Shown piece by piece: positions 32,249 to 41,649 of a stretch of 64,000 nt of DNA (position 1 is its first letter; every line of letters begins with the position of its first letter). Location: assembly GCF_030372275.1 (NCBI RefSeq), contig NZ_JAUDDJ010000005.1. One strand, written 5' to 3'. The notes beneath the pieces are model-generated. The model was given only the letters and a program-made list of their open reading frames with translations, did no database searches and was not told the DNA's origin. The translations under genes and the position numbers were made by a program. This stretch comes from Lawsonibacter sp900766145 (lineage in GTDB: Bacteria > Bacillota > Clostridia > Oscillospirales > Oscillospiraceae).

Positions 32249-34684
32249 ATGGCTGAATACACTAAGGCTCAGCTTACCGAACTGATCATCGGGAAACTTC
32301 ACCGCAATTTCGGACGGGACGTGGAGGACGCCACCCCTAACCATATGTTTAAGGCCTGTGCTCTGGTACTGCGGGACATCATGTCCGGCCACCAGATGAA
32401 TACCAGCAATCAGGTGTGGGAGGGCCAGGAGCGCCAGGTCCACTACCTGTCCCTGGAGTTCCTCATGGGCCGTTCTCTGGAGAAGAACGCCTACAATCTG
32501 GGCATTCTGGATACTCTGAAGGAGGCCCTGGAGGGGCTGGGCTTCTCCGCCTCCGATCTGTTTGAGATTGAGCCCGATGCGGGCCTGGGCAACGGCGGTC
32601 TGGGCCGTCTGGCCGCCTGCTATCTGGACTCTATGACCACCCTGGAGATCCCTGCCACCGGCTATTCCATCTGCTACGAGCTGGGTATCTTCAAGCAGAA
32701 GATCGTGGACGGCAAGCAGGTGGAGCAGGCTGATAACTGGCTGGGCCTGGGCGACGCCTGGCTCATCCCCAAGATGGATGAGACCGAGGAGGTCCGGTTC
32801 GGCGGCAAGATCGTGGACCACTGGGACGACAAGGGCCACAACCACCCCGAGCACGTGGGCTACACCACGGTTCTGGCCATTCCCCGCGACATGGAGATCG
32901 CCGGCTACAAGACCAACCACACCAATGTGCTGCGCCTGTGGGACGCCAAGAGCCCGGTGCCTGTGGATATGTCCCTCTATTCCCGGGGCGAGTACCTGAA
33001 GGCCGTGGAGCAGCAGGCTATGGCCGAGGTCATTGCCAAGGTGCTGTATCCTGACGACAACCACTACGAGGGCAAGTCTCTGCGTCTGAAGCAGCAGTAC
33101 TTCTTCGTTTCCGCCACCGTGCAGTCCATCGTGCGCAAGCACCGCGCTCAGTATGGTACTCTGCGCAACTTCCATCAGAAGCACGTCATCCAGATCAACG
33201 ATACCCACCCCACTCTGGTCATTCCCGAGCTGATGCGTATCCTGCTGGACGTGGAGGGCTACAGCTGGGACGAGGCCTGGAACATTGTCACCCACACCGT
33301 GGCCTACACCAACCACACCGTGCTGGCCGAGGCGCTGGAGCGCTGGCCCCAGGGACTCATCGAGACCCTGCTGCCCCGTATCTGGCAGATCCTCAAGGAG
33401 ATCGCTGCCCGCTATCAGCGTCAGCTGGAGCAGCACTTCGGCGGCGATATGAATAAGGTCTCCAAGATGGCCATCATCTGGAACGGCGAGGTCCGCATGG
33501 CCAACCTGTGCATCTGCGCCTGCTATGCCGTCAACGGTGTGTCCGCGCTGCACTCTGAGATCCTGAAGAAGGACGTGTTCCACGACGCATATACCATGCA
33601 TCCCGAGCAGTTCAAGAACGTGACCAACGGCATCGATCACCGCCGCTGGCTGTCTCAGATCAATCCCAAGCTGGACGCCCTGGTGCGGGAGTGCACCGGC
33701 GGGGATGACTACCTCATCCACCCCGATGCCATCCTGGGCCTGGAGAAGTACAAGAACGACAAGGCCGTGCTGGAGCGCATGGAGGCCATCAAGAAGGAGA
33801 ACAAGCGCCGCTTTGCCTCCTATCTGGCCCGGGAGAGCGGTGTGGTGCTCAACACCGACGCCATCTTCGACGTACAGGTCAAGCGTCTGCACGAGTATAA
33901 GCGTCAGCTGCTGAACGTGCTGCACATCGTACACCTTTATAATCAGCTGCGGGATAACCCCAACATGGAGTTTACTCCCCAGACCTTCCTGTTTGGCGCC
34001 AAGGCGGCCCCCGGCTACCATGTTGCCAAGCGGATCATCCAGCTCATCAACTCCCTGTCCGCCCAGATCAACGCCGATCCCATCTGCAAGGATAAGCTGC
34101 AGGTGGTCTTCCTGGAGAACTACCGCGTCTCCCTGGCTGAGAAGCTGATGCCTGCCAGCGAGCTGTCCGAGCAGATCTCCACCGCCGGCAAGGAGGCCAG
34201 CGGTACCGGCAACATGAAGTTCATGATGAACGGTGCTCTGACCATCGGTACCCTGGACGGCGCCAACGTGGAGATGCACCAGAAGCTGGGCGACGAGAAC
34301 ATCTTCCTGTTCGGTCTCACTGCCGATCAGGTGACCTCTCTGAAGGCCAGCGGCTATCATCCCCAGGACTACTATCACCAGAACGGCGACCTGAAGCGGG
34401 TCATCGATCAGATCTCCGCCGGCTTTGCCGACAAGGAGTCCTACGCCGATCTGATGGACCGTCTGCTGCGCAGCGCCGGAGGCAGCCCCGCCGACGACTA
34501 TATGCTGCTGGCTGACTTTGACAGCTACCGTCAGGCCCACTGCCGCGCTCTGGAGACCTACGCCGACCGGCAGCGCTGGAACCAGATGTCCCTGATCAAC
34601 GTGGCTCGCTCCGGCATCTTTGCCGCCGACCGCTCCATCCGGGACTATGCCCGGGATATCTGGCACGTGCCCACCCGCGAGTGA
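32249..34684 (+). CDS. glgP: Glycogen phosphorylase
   Basis: GT35 phosphorylase releasing glucose-1-phosphate from glycogen, 811 residues, normal length. The pyridoxal-phosphate lysine is Lys657 in SGTGNMKFMMNGALTIGTLDGANVEM; the early substrate block DAGLGNGGLGRLAACYLDSM and NDTHPTLVIPELMRIL are intact. The ATG at 32249 follows AAGGGAGG. The gene has its own promoter and terminator, though it follows the synthesis operon. Confidence 0.97.
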   Translation: MAEYTKAQLTELIIGKLHRNFGRDVEDATPNHMFKACALVLRDIMSGHQMNTSNQVWEGQERQVHYLSLEFLMGRSLEKNAYNLGILDTLKEALEGLGFSASDLFEIEPDAGLGNGGLGRLAACYLDSMTTLEIPATGYSICYELGIFKQKIVDGKQVEQADNWLGLGDAWLIPKMDETEEVRFGGKIVDHWDDKGHNHPEHVGYTTVLAIPRDMEIAGYKTNHTNVLRLWDAKSPVPVDMSLYSRGEYLKAVEQQAMAEVIAKVLYPDDNHYEGKSLRLKQQYFFVSATVQSIVRKHRAQYGTLRNFHQKHVIQINDTHPTLVIPELMRILLDVEGYSWDEAWNIVTHTVAYTNHTVLAEALERWPQGLIETLLPRIWQILKEIAARYQRQLEQHFGGDMNKVSKMAIIWNGEVRMANLCICACYAVNGVSALHSEILKKDVFHDAYTMHPEQFKNVTNGIDHRRWLSQINPKLDALVRECTGGDDYLIHPDAILGLEKYKNDKAVLERMEAIKKENKRRFASYLARESGVVLNTDAIFDVQVKRLHEYKRQLLNVLHIVHLYNQLRDNPNMEFTPQTFLFGAKAAPGYHVAKRIIQLINSLSAQINADPICKDKLQVVFLENYRVSLAEKLMPASELSEQISTAGKEASGTGNMKFMMNGALTIGTLDGANVEMHQKLGDENIFLFGLTADQVTSLKASGYHPQDYYHQNGDLKRVIDQISAGFADKESYADLMDRLLRSAGGSPADDYMLLADFDSYRQAHCRALETYADRQRWNQMSLINVARSGIFAADRSIRDYARDIWHVPTRE

Positions 34685-34703
34685 TTTTCTTCAAAAGATA
34701 AAA

Positions 34704-34731
34704 ATAAGGTCCGCTTTTGCGGACCTTATTT
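34704..34731 (+). terminator. Terminator of glgP
   Basis: Stem AATAAGGTCCGC / GCGGACCTTATT with a TTTT loop, then a T-run. Confidence 0.9.
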
Positions 34732-34742
34732 TTTGTCTGCTC

Positions 34743-34771
34743 TTGCCAAAATGGGGGAAATGCACTACAAT
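34743..34771 (+). promoter_or_regulatory. Sigma-A promoter of rpiB
   Basis: TTGCCA (34743-34748), 17-base spacer, TACAAT (34766-34771), about 72 bases before the start codon. Confidence 0.82.
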
Positions 34772-34843
34772 AAAGTAGAAAAGCAGTAGACTGCCGCCAT
34801 AGGATGGCAGGCAGAAAATAATCATATGCAGGAGGAAAAGGTT

Positions 34844-35281
34844 ATGGTTTCCATTGCTTCCGATCATGGCGGATATCGCCTGAAAGAACATATCAAAGCG
34901 TATTTGACGGCCAAGGGCATCAGCGTGCTGGACTGCGGCTGTGACAGCCTGGACAGCTGTGACTATCCCATCTTCGGCAAGGCTGCGGCTCAGGCAGTGG
35001 CCGATGGGCGCTGCGAGAAGGGCATCGTGATCTGCACCACCGGCATCGGCATCTCCATCTCCGCCAATAAGGTCAAGGGAATCCGCTGTGCCCTGTGCAG
35101 CGAGCCTCTCTCTGCTGAGATGACCCGCCGGCACAACGATGCCAACATGCTGGCCATGGGAGCTGGCATGATCGGCCCCAATATGGCCGAGCGCATTGTA
35201 GACACCTTCCTCTCCACTGAGTTTGAGGGAGGCCGCCACGCCCGCCGCGTGGGCCTGATGATGGACATCGAAAAAGAATAA
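34844..35281 (+). CDS. rpiB: Ribose-5-phosphate isomerase B
   Basis: RpiB/LacA/LacB-family sugar-phosphate isomerase of 145 residues, interconverting ribose-5-phosphate and ribulose-5-phosphate in the pentose phosphate pathway. ASDHGGYRLKEHI (His8) and the catalytic cysteine in CTTGIGISISANK (Cys64) are present, followed by RHNDANMLAMGAGMIG. The ATG at 34844 follows AGGAGGAAAAGG; an ATG 6 codons upstream overlaps that ribosome site. Allose-6-phosphate or galactose-6-phosphate activity cannot be excluded, but no sugar operon adjoins it. Confidence 0.93.
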   Translation: MVSIASDHGGYRLKEHIKAYLTAKGISVLDCGCDSLDSCDYPIFGKAAAQAVADGRCEKGIVICTTGIGISISANKVKGIRCALCSEPLSAEMTRRHNDANMLAMGAGMIGPNMAERIVDTFLSTEFEGGRHARRVGLMMDIEKE

Positions 35282-35289
35282 AAGCAAAA

Positions 35290-35322
35290 AATCCTGGCGA
35301 CCGAAGTCGCCAGGATTTTTTT
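35290..35322. terminator. Shared terminator of rpiB and SLH protein 1
   Basis: 11-bp stem ATCCTGGCGAC / GTCGCCAGGAT, loop CGAA, flanked by A6 and T7, so it acts in both directions for the convergent genes. Confidence 0.92.
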
Positions 35323-35348
35323 GCGTCAAGAGGGAAAAGCCTCAAACA

Positions 35349-38327
35349 TTAGGACCAGCTGTAGGTAACAGTGAAGTCCTTGGTGCCGCCGTCCTTAAAG
35401 GTGACGGTGATGGTGATGTCCATGCTGTCGCCGCTGGTGCAGCTGGCCAGGGTGTCGCCCTTGGTAAAGGTCAGCTCCAGGTTGGGATCAGCATAGGAGA
35501 CAGTGGCCTCAGTGTCGGTGCCCACGGCGGTGGTAGCATTGCTGCCGGTGCCGGTGGCCTTGACGGAGGAAATCTTGGAGGAGATATCCAGGCCGGTGGG
35601 ATCAATGGTCAGCTTCACACCGGCAGCGGCCAGGCCGCTGGCGGAGGTGGCATCATCCACGGTCACAGTGTCGCTGAGGTAAACAGCGGTCAGGGTAATG
35701 TTGCCCTGCACGTTGGCAATCACGTCGTTGGCGGCGTACAGGTTGCCCTCGCCGTCAGACCAACCCAGGAACTGGTGGCTGCCATAGGTGGGCTCAGTAC
35801 CGCTGATGGTAAAGTCCTTGCCCTGAACGGCAGTAGCCTCTTGAGGAGCGCCGGAGCCGGAGCCGGCGGAGTAGGTCACCTTGTAGTTGGCGGGAGCCAC
35901 ATTACCGGCAACCTCCTGGATGAACACGGCCTTCACAGCGCCGTCCTTCAGGATGACAGTGGCCAGGTCGTTGGCGTCGGTCTTGATGCCGTTGATGGTG
36001 CCCACGGTCAGGTCCTTGCCGTCGTACTTCACCACCAGGGCGTTGTCCTGGAAGCTGTAGTAGCTGAAGCCCTGGTTCTCATTGCCGAAGCCAACCACGC
36101 CGTTCTCCACGCGCTTGGTGCCGTCATTGACGGAAGCAATTTCGCTGGTGTACAGGTTGACCTTGGTGACCAGGCCATTGGCGTCCACGGAGTAGCTCTT
36201 CACGGAGAAGATGCCAGCAGCCTTCAGGGTGGTGGCAGCAGCGGAGCCCTTCTTCACGTCCAGAGTGGTGACCTTGCCGTCCACCACAGCGTCAAAGGCG
36301 TAGTACTCGCCGCGGCTGTCCTTGTTCTCGGCGGCAGAAGCGTCGCCCACCACGAAGGTCACCTGCTCGGCGGTGTTATTCTCCAGCACGGCGGACTCAA
36401 TGTAGACCACCTTAGCCATGTTGGAGGAATCCTTAAAGACCACGGTCTTGGTGGTGCTGTTGTCGTCGCTGATGTTGGGAACGTTCTGGATGCCGGTGTA
36501 GATCACATAGTCGTCGCCGTCCTTGACCTGGAAGACAGTCTGGCTGTTGGCATAGACGGTGGCGCCGTTGATGGTCATAGCGGCCTTGCCGGTCTCAATG
36601 TTCAGGTTGTTGTCGGAAGAGACAGCAGCGCTGCTCTTATCCTCCAGGGTATAAACATTGTCGCTGTCCTTGGTGTAGGCAACAATGTGCTTGTCCAGAG
36701 TAGAAGCGGAGGCATCGGTCTCCACCTCGATCACCTTACCGTCGGTGAGCAGCAGCTTGGCGTAGTGGGTGGTGGTACCAAACTTGGTGTCATCCTGATA
36801 GCCCACCACAAAGGCGTAGTCGCTGGAGGACTCGGCCTCGCCAATGGCGATCACATAGCCCTGAGCGTCCAGATAGAACACGATGTCCTTGTCCACGGAG
36901 CCGGTGGTGATGTAATCACTGGTCTTGAACTGAGCAGAATACTTATAGGTCTGACCGCCCACCACAAAGCTCTCGTTGGCGGTGACCTTGGTCACCTGGC
37001 CGGAAACCTCACGGGCAGCGACCATGGACTCGATCTCAGAGGTCTTCTGGCTGTAGGTGAACAGAACCATGTCATCCACGTCAAAGCCGGTAGCCTCAAA
37101 CTTCTTGCCGTCGGCCACAGGAGACTGGGACAGATCAGAGACGATCACATAGGGCGCCTCGTCCTCATCCACGTCGTCCTCACCCATCACGGAGGAGATC
37201 TGGCCGGCGTAGGTGTTCACGATGGAGACCACCACAGAACCCTTCTCGCTGGAGGAGACATACTCCTTGGTGATGAAGATCTCCATCACGGTGCCGTTGC
37301 CGGTGCCCAGCAGGGCGTTGTCGTTGGTCTTGCTTACATTGCTCTGGGAGAAGGTGCTGCCGGTGTTGCCATCCAGGTTGATGGTCCAGGTGTACTTGCT
37401 GGAGTCAGCCAGAGTCTCACCCACGGTGTTGAACAGCTCCTTGCCGGTGACCTCACCGTTCACGATGTAGTCAGCCTCGTCGGCGGCAACCACAACCTGC
37501 TCGCCCTTGTAGTTCCAGGTGCGGGCGGGACGGGCAAAGGCGTCGGAGGTAACGGCAGTGTCGATCTTCAGGCTGCCGTTGAAGAGCTTCTCGCCCAGCT
37601 GAACGGCATACTTGCCGTCGTCCAGTACCTTGTCGGCCATGGCCTTGGCATAATCCGCGGAGCTGGTGATGTCCTTGTACTCCACATCGCCGGTGATGGT
37701 GATGTCACCCACAATGATGGTAGAGCCATTCTTGGTGGGCTGCACCATGGTGGCCTCCAGGGTGTTCAGAGCCAGCTGAGCCACGTTGTTGCGGGACAGG
37801 GCATCGTTGACACCGGTATTGATGTCCTTGAACAGATCAATGGAAGAGGCCTGCTTAACCGTGGCGATCTGCCAGTCGCTGCCGAAATCGGAGCTGTACT
37901 GGAAGTAGCCCAGAGCCTTCATCATCATCAGGCTGGCCTGCACGGCGGTAACAGGATCGTCAGAGCCGTAAGTGGTGGCGCTGGTACCGCTGGTCACGCC
38001 GGCGGCGTAGCAGGCGGCCACATAGGGATGGGCCCACTCGGGCACATCGGTGAAGGGGATGGAAGCGTTCTTAAAGTCCTCCACCTTCAGACCCAGCAGA
38101 TTGGCCATAATAGTGGCCATCTCAGCGCGGGTAACGTTCTTGTCGGGGTTAAAGTTGCCGTTTTCATCGCCTACCATCACGCCCACGGCCTGCATCACAG
38201 CAATGGCCTCCTGGTGGTGCTCAGACGATACGTCGGCGTAGCTCATAGCGCCGGCGCCCATCACCATCATGCCGGAGAGCATGGTAGCAGAGAGGGCCAG
38301 GCTGAGAGCCCGTTTCAGGTTTCTCAT
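35349..38327 (-). CDS. SLH-domain surface protein 1
   Basis: Exported wall-anchored protein of 992 residues. The ATG at 38327 follows AAGGAGGAA. Signal peptide about 1-26 (MRNLKRALSLAL... ending GAGA). Two to three SLH modules at about 28-190 (D-V-S-S-E-H-H-Q-E-A, G-N-F-N-P-D-K-N-V-T-R-A-E-M-A; FTDVPEWAHPYVAACYAAGV) bind secondary wall polymer. The long middle is a repetitive, Thr/Val/Asp-rich beta region. Near 855-925 a Listeria-Bacteroides-type repeat (FLGWSDGEGNLY) precedes a final Ig-like part. Its first residues match the other large SLH proteins at 42616 and 52552, so all belong to one family. Function: surface layer component or adhesin, not known more exactly. Confidence 0.88.
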   Translation of the reverse strand: MRNLKRALSLALSATMLSGMMVMGAGAMSYADVSSEHHQEAIAVMQAVGVMVGDENGNFNPDKNVTRAEMATIMANLLGLKVEDFKNASIPFTDVPEWAHPYVAACYAAGVTSGTSATTYGSDDPVTAVQASLMMMKALGYFQYSSDFGSDWQIATVKQASSIDLFKDINTGVNDALSRNNVAQLALNTLEATMVQPTKNGSTIIVGDITITGDVEYKDITSSADYAKAMADKVLDDGKYAVQLGEKLFNGSLKIDTAVTSDAFARPARTWNYKGEQVVVAADEADYIVNGEVTGKELFNTVGETLADSSKYTWTINLDGNTGSTFSQSNVSKTNDNALLGTGNGTVMEIFITKEYVSSSEKGSVVVSIVNTYAGQISSVMGEDDVDEDEAPYVIVSDLSQSPVADGKKFEATGFDVDDMVLFTYSQKTSEIESMVAAREVSGQVTKVTANESFVVGGQTYKYSAQFKTSDYITTGSVDKDIVFYLDAQGYVIAIGEAESSSDYAFVVGYQDDTKFGTTTHYAKLLLTDGKVIEVETDASASTLDKHIVAYTKDSDNVYTLEDKSSAAVSSDNNLNIETGKAAMTINGATVYANSQTVFQVKDGDDYVIYTGIQNVPNISDDNSTTKTVVFKDSSNMAKVVYIESAVLENNTAEQVTFVVGDASAAENKDSRGEYYAFDAVVDGKVTTLDVKKGSAAATTLKAAGIFSVKSYSVDANGLVTKVNLYTSEIASVNDGTKRVENGVVGFGNENQGFSYYSFQDNALVVKYDGKDLTVGTINGIKTDANDLATVILKDGAVKAVFIQEVAGNVAPANYKVTYSAGSGSGAPQEATAVQGKDFTISGTEPTYGSHQFLGWSDGEGNLYAANDVIANVQGNITLTAVYLSDTVTVDDATSASGLAAAGVKLTIDPTGLDISSKISSVKATGTGSNATTAVGTDTEATVSYADPNLELTFTKGDTLASCTSGDSMDITITVTFKDGGTKDFTVTYSWS

Positions 38328-38410
38328 TGAGAGTTCCTCCTTACAAAATTTGGTCAAAGAAAGTTGGCTACCAAGTACAGGAAAGCATAACTCCCCTTGC
38401 CTGTACACGT

Positions 38411-38439
38411 ATCATACTCCATCAAAACCGGTTCGTCAA
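38411..38439 (-). promoter_or_regulatory. Sigma-A promoter of SLH protein 1
   Basis: Minus strand TTGACG (38434-38439), 17-base spacer, TATGAT (38411-38416), giving a leader of about 75 bases. The leader shares no GTCTACC boxes with the two other large SLH genes. Confidence 0.85.
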
Positions 38440-38663
38440 CGGGTTTTGGAGAAGTGTAACACAACCGTAACATTGCGTCAGGATTGTTACATTGCCGCTT
38501 TTTGAGGATTTCCATGGGCTTTTTCCCCGAAAATGTTCTTGGGTGATTTTCCCTTTTGGGCACAGTGCCCAGCTTTCCCTGTTTTATACCTTCTTTTTTT
38601 ACAGAGGGGGAAAATCGGCCCGATTTGGTAGAAGTTTTGGTTGACGTTTCTCCTTATATATGG

Positions 38664-38717
38664 AAAAAAGCCCCTGGGTGTTGCCTGTCGGCGTACACCT
38701 AAGGGGCTTTTTTTGTT
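38664..38717. terminator. Hairpin terminator between RNase J and SLH protein 1
   Basis: Stem GCCCCT-g-GGTGT / ACACCT-a-AGGGGC with A6 on one side and T7 on the other. It would stop read-through from RNase J into SLH protein 1. The remaining gap 38440-38838 contains this, an AT-rich stretch and the palindromic element; no gene is seen. Confidence 0.78.
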
Positions 38718-38748
38718 GTGCGGCAGTGCCACTTGTATATTCGCAACT

Positions 38749-38838
38749 CTTTCGCCTCCCCGCAGGGAGGCAGCCTCAGAGGCGAAACGAAGTTTCGCAG
38801 GAAGCTTTTTTGCCTACTTTTTTCTCGAAAAAAGTAGG
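38749..38838. repeat. Dispersed 3'-end palindromic element, copy 2
   Basis: Same element as at 6431-6518: a GAAACGAAGTTTCGC block, then the perfect inverted repeat CCTACTTTTTTC / GAAAAAAGTAGG (38813-38838). Compared with copy 1 the stem differs at paired positions (T-A to C-G), which keeps the pairing. It ends exactly at the RNase J stop codon. Confidence 0.6.
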
Positions 38839-40497
38839 TTAGACTTCCATGATCACAGGCAGGATCATGGGAGAACGTTTTGTCTTTTTATAAAGGTAGT
38901 TGGACAGATCACCCTTGATGGTCTGCTTGATGGCGGACCAGTCGGTGGCATAGCGGTTGTCGACGCTGAGAATGGAGTCCAGCGCCACCTGGCGCAGCTC
39001 CTCCATCAGTCCCTCGGACTCCTTGACATAGACAAAGCCACGGGTAATGATATCCGGTCCGGACACCAGAGCGCCGTCCTCCCCGGACATGGCGGCCACA
39101 ACCACCACCATACCGTCCTCGGCTAGGTGGCGGCGGTCCCGCAGAACCACGCTGCCCACGTCGCCTACGCCGGAACCGTCCACGAACACCTTGCCCGCCG
39201 TAACGGTGCCCGCCAGTTTGCAGCCCTTGGCGGTGATCTCAATCACCCGGCCGATGTCGCTGATGATCACATTGCGGGGATCCATACCCACCTCACAGGC
39301 CAGCTTGGCGTGGATCTGGAGCATACGCTGCTCGCCATGGACGGGAATGAAGTACTTGGGCTTGACCAGGGCGTGGATGATCTTCAGCTCCTCCTGGCAG
39401 GCGTGGCCCGACACGTGCAGGGCGCGCTCCCGCTCGTTGAGGACCTCCGCCCCCTTGCGGTAGAGCTCGTTAATCACGTTGCCGATGGAGTTCTCGTTGC
39501 CCGGAATGGCGGAGGCGGAGATAATGATCCGGTCGCCGGGCTGGATGTCCACCTGGCGGTGGGTGGAGAAGGCCATGCGGCTCAGTGCCGACATGGTCTC
39601 GCCCTGGCTGCCGGTGGTGATGATACATACCTTATTTTTAGGCAGGGATTTGATGTGGTTGAGGTCCATCAGCACCCCGTCGGGGATATTCATATAGCCC
39701 AGCTCGGTGGAGACCTTCATAATATTCTCCATAGACCGGCCGGTCACCGCCACCTTCCGTCCATAGCGGGAGGCTACATCGATAATCTGCTGGATGCGGT
39801 CCACGTTGGAGGCGAAGGTGGTGACGATGATACGCTCCTCGCAGCCCCGGAACAGAGCATCAAAGGAGGCACCAACGCTGCGCTCGGTACGGGTAAAGCC
39901 GGGACGCTCCACATTGGTGGAGTCGGCCAGCAACGCCAGAACGCCCTCATTTCCCAGCTGGCCCAGGCGGGCCAGGTCGATCATGCCGCCCTGAATGGGG
40001 GTGGCGTCGATCTTGAAGTCGCCGGTATGAACGCAGACGCCCAGGGGGCAGCGGATAGCAAAGGCCACGGCGTCGGCAATGGAGTGGTTGACGTGGATGA
40101 ACTCCACGGAGAACTTGCCCGCCTGGATCACATTACCCGCCTCGCAGGTGATAAGCTTGGTCTTGGAGAGCAGGCGGTGCTCCTCCAGCTTTAATTTAAT
40201 GAGGCCCGCGCTCATGCGGGTAGCATAAATAGGGGCATTGACCGAGCGCAGCACATAGGGCAGGGCGCCGATGTGGTCCTCGTGGCCGTGGGTAATGAAA
40301 ATGCCCCGGATCTTACTCTGGTTTTTAATAAGGTAGCTGACGTCAGGAATGACCACGTCGATGCCGTACATGTCATCGTCCGGGAATCCCATGCCGCAGT
40401 CTACGACAATAATGTCGTTGCCATACTCGTAAACAGTCAGGTTCTTACCGATCTCATTGAGACCGCCCAGAGAAATAATTTTCAGTTTTTCAGCCAT
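38839..40497 (-). CDS. rnj: Ribonuclease J
   Basis: Metallo-beta-lactamase/beta-CASP RNase with 5'-3' exo- and endonuclease activity, central to mRNA decay and rRNA processing in Firmicutes; 552 residues, normal length. The zinc motif THGHEDHIG lies at about residue 69, with beta-CASP blocks including ADSTNVERPG, TTFASNVDRIQQI and TGSQGE, and the C-terminal PVHGEQRML. J1 and J2 cannot be told apart here and only one is in the window. Ribosome site AAAGGAG before the ATG. A long leader (about 300 bases) precedes it. Confidence 0.95.
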   Translation of the reverse strand: MAEKLKIISLGGLNEIGKNLTVYEYGNDIIVVDCGMGFPDDDMYGIDVVIPDVSYLIKNQSKIRGIFITHGHEDHIGALPYVLRSVNAPIYATRMSAGLIKLKLEEHRLLSKTKLITCEAGNVIQAGKFSVEFIHVNHSIADAVAFAIRCPLGVCVHTGDFKIDATPIQGGMIDLARLGQLGNEGVLALLADSTNVERPGFTRTERSVGASFDALFRGCEERIIVTTFASNVDRIQQIIDVASRYGRKVAVTGRSMENIMKVSTELGYMNIPDGVLMDLNHIKSLPKNKVCIITTGSQGETMSALSRMAFSTHRQVDIQPGDRIIISASAIPGNENSIGNVINELYRKGAEVLNERERALHVSGHACQEELKIIHALVKPKYFIPVHGEQRMLQIHAKLACEVGMDPRNVIISDIGRVIEITAKGCKLAGTVTAGKVFVDGSGVGDVGSVVLRDRRHLAEDGMVVVVAAMSGEDGALVSGPDIITRGFVYVKESEGLMEELRQVALDSILSVDNRYATDWSAIKQTIKGDLSNYLYKKTKRSPMILPVIMEV

Positions 40498-40810
40498 AAT
40501 AACTCCTTTACTAATAATAAAACGAAATTAAAACACTTGTGGTATCTCTGGACGCATAGCGAAAGACCGTGCCCGCGCACGGAAAACAGACGGAAGGTCC
40601 CTCTGCCCCGGCCCTGCTTCGCCGCGGGAGGTGAGAGATTCTTTCGCCTTTTACGTCCTGTTCTATTTTTGTATGCGCCTTTTGTCCTGTCACTGCCAGC
40701 GCAATACCAAACAAACCCCAGGGCCTGATTCTGCATCCAGCCCTGTCGCACAGTCCGCAGCATCTGCCTGATCTTGAAGCAAACAGCGCTGCAATGGTTG
40801 TTTTAGTATA
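40498..40810 (-). promoter_or_regulatory. Long leader and promoter of RNase J
   Basis: About 300 non-coding bases precede the gene. An extended -10 TGC-TATACT (TATACT at 40805-40810, minus strand) is the best start signal; its -35 is weak. A short open frame (40482-40763) runs through the leader but lacks a convincing start or composition. Long leaders of RNase genes often serve self-regulation, which is only a guess here. Confidence 0.4.
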
Positions 40811-40913
40811 GCACAACTCTCCCAAAATGTATACCACCCAGGGGAGATCTGCCAGAAAGTTTGTGATTGTGACCATGATCGAGCCAATTCTCCCGTTAAT
40901 TTTGGTCCACCTC

Positions 40914-40942
40914 TTGTCCCCTCTCTGGAAATATGGTATACT
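40914..40942 (+). promoter_or_regulatory. Sigma-A promoter for the 41 kb small genes
   Basis: TTGTCC (40914-40919), 17-base spacer, TATACT (40937-40942), directed at the ORF at 40976 and the ArsC-like gene at 41180. Confidence 0.75.
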
Positions 40943-40975
40943 TTTCCTACAAAATATACGGAAGGAGGGACTCCC

Positions 40976-41176
40976 ATGGATCGGTTTGGGCAAGCTCCGC
41001 CGCATTGCCTCGCCTTTGGACAGTATGGGAAAAAATCACGTTTGTGGCGCATGTTATTGGATAAATTCTGTATTTTGCGTCGTCAGATTGGTTATTTTTA
41101 TACTGTGCTGCCTTCCACAACCGCTGTGGCGGTGTCTTCCCAAATTTCTTCTGTTCCTGCCCATATTGGAGGTTAG
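40976..41176 (+). CDS. Possible small protein, 66 residues
   Basis: The ORF starts at an ATG seven bases after AAGGAGGG and just downstream of a good promoter, and ends 3 bases before the next ATG, whose GGAGG lies in its last codons. The protein is basic in the first half (KKSRLWRMLLDKFCILRRQ) with a weakly hydrophobic second half; no family is recognised and the composition is not clearly coding. It may instead be a leader peptide or an untranslated leader. Confidence 0.35.
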   Translation: MDRFGQAPPHCLAFGQYGKKSRLWRMLLDKFCILRRQIGYFYTVLPSTTAVAVSSQISSVPAHIGG

Positions 41177-41179
41177 TGA

Positions 41180-41512
41180 ATGAATATTCAAATCTTTGGT
41201 GCATCCAAAAGTTTTGAAACCAAAAAAGCAGAGCGTTGGTTTAAAGAGCGGCGCATTAAATTTCAGGCTATTGATGTGCGAAAATACGGTATGAGCCGCG
41301 GTGAATTATCCAGTGTTAGACAGGCAGTGGGGCTGGAAGCAATGATCGATTCCAAGCATCCGGACTGTGTACTGTTGGAATATTTGGCCTCTGACCAAGC
41401 TAAGCTGGATAAGCTTTACGAAGATCCTACTCTGCTCAACCTCCCAATTGTCCGTAATGGAAAGCAGGCTACCGTGGGCTATTGCCCACAAATTTGGGAG
41501 TCTTGGACCTGA
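41180..41512 (+). CDS. ArsC/Spx-family protein lacking the active-site cysteine
   Basis: A 110-residue thioredoxin-fold protein of the ArsC/YffB/Spx family. The pattern (F-G-x-S-K-S-F-E-T-K-K-A-x-x-W-F, then VRKYGMSRGELSSV, and LNLPIVRNGKQATVGY near the end) aligns with YffB/ArsC proteins. Where these have the catalytic cysteine (G-x-K-x-C-D-T), this one has Ser11. Arsenate reduction is therefore unlikely; an Spx-like or other regulatory binding role is possible. The next genes are an atypical response regulator and SLH protein 2. Confidence 0.8.
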   Translation: MNIQIFGASKSFETKKAERWFKERRIKFQAIDVRKYGMSRGELSSVRQAVGLEAMIDSKHPDCVLLEYLASDQAKLDKLYEDPTLLNLPIVRNGKQATVGYCPQIWESWT

Positions 41513-41649
41513 TCGTCCATGCTCCCTGCCTTTCGGATGTTTCTTACCCCGCGCCAGTAGGCGGGCCTGAGAGTCTGTTTTGCTACGCTCCAAAGCAAAC
41601 TCCGTCTCACTGCCGCCCGCCTTTCCCCAGGAGAGAGAGGAGGTCCCCT

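Noticed and set aside
38354..38732. Short minus-strand ORFs between RNase J and SLH protein 1
   Set aside because: They run through the promoter and the terminator hairpin and have no ribosome sites.
40482..40763. 93-codon minus-strand ORF in the RNase J leader
   Set aside because: It overlaps the RNase J ribosome site and start; no good start signal of its own. Kept only as leader.
41513..41649. Riboswitch before the degenerate response regulator
   Set aside because: Some GC-rich and repeated stretches but no recognisable aptamer or terminator; not supported.
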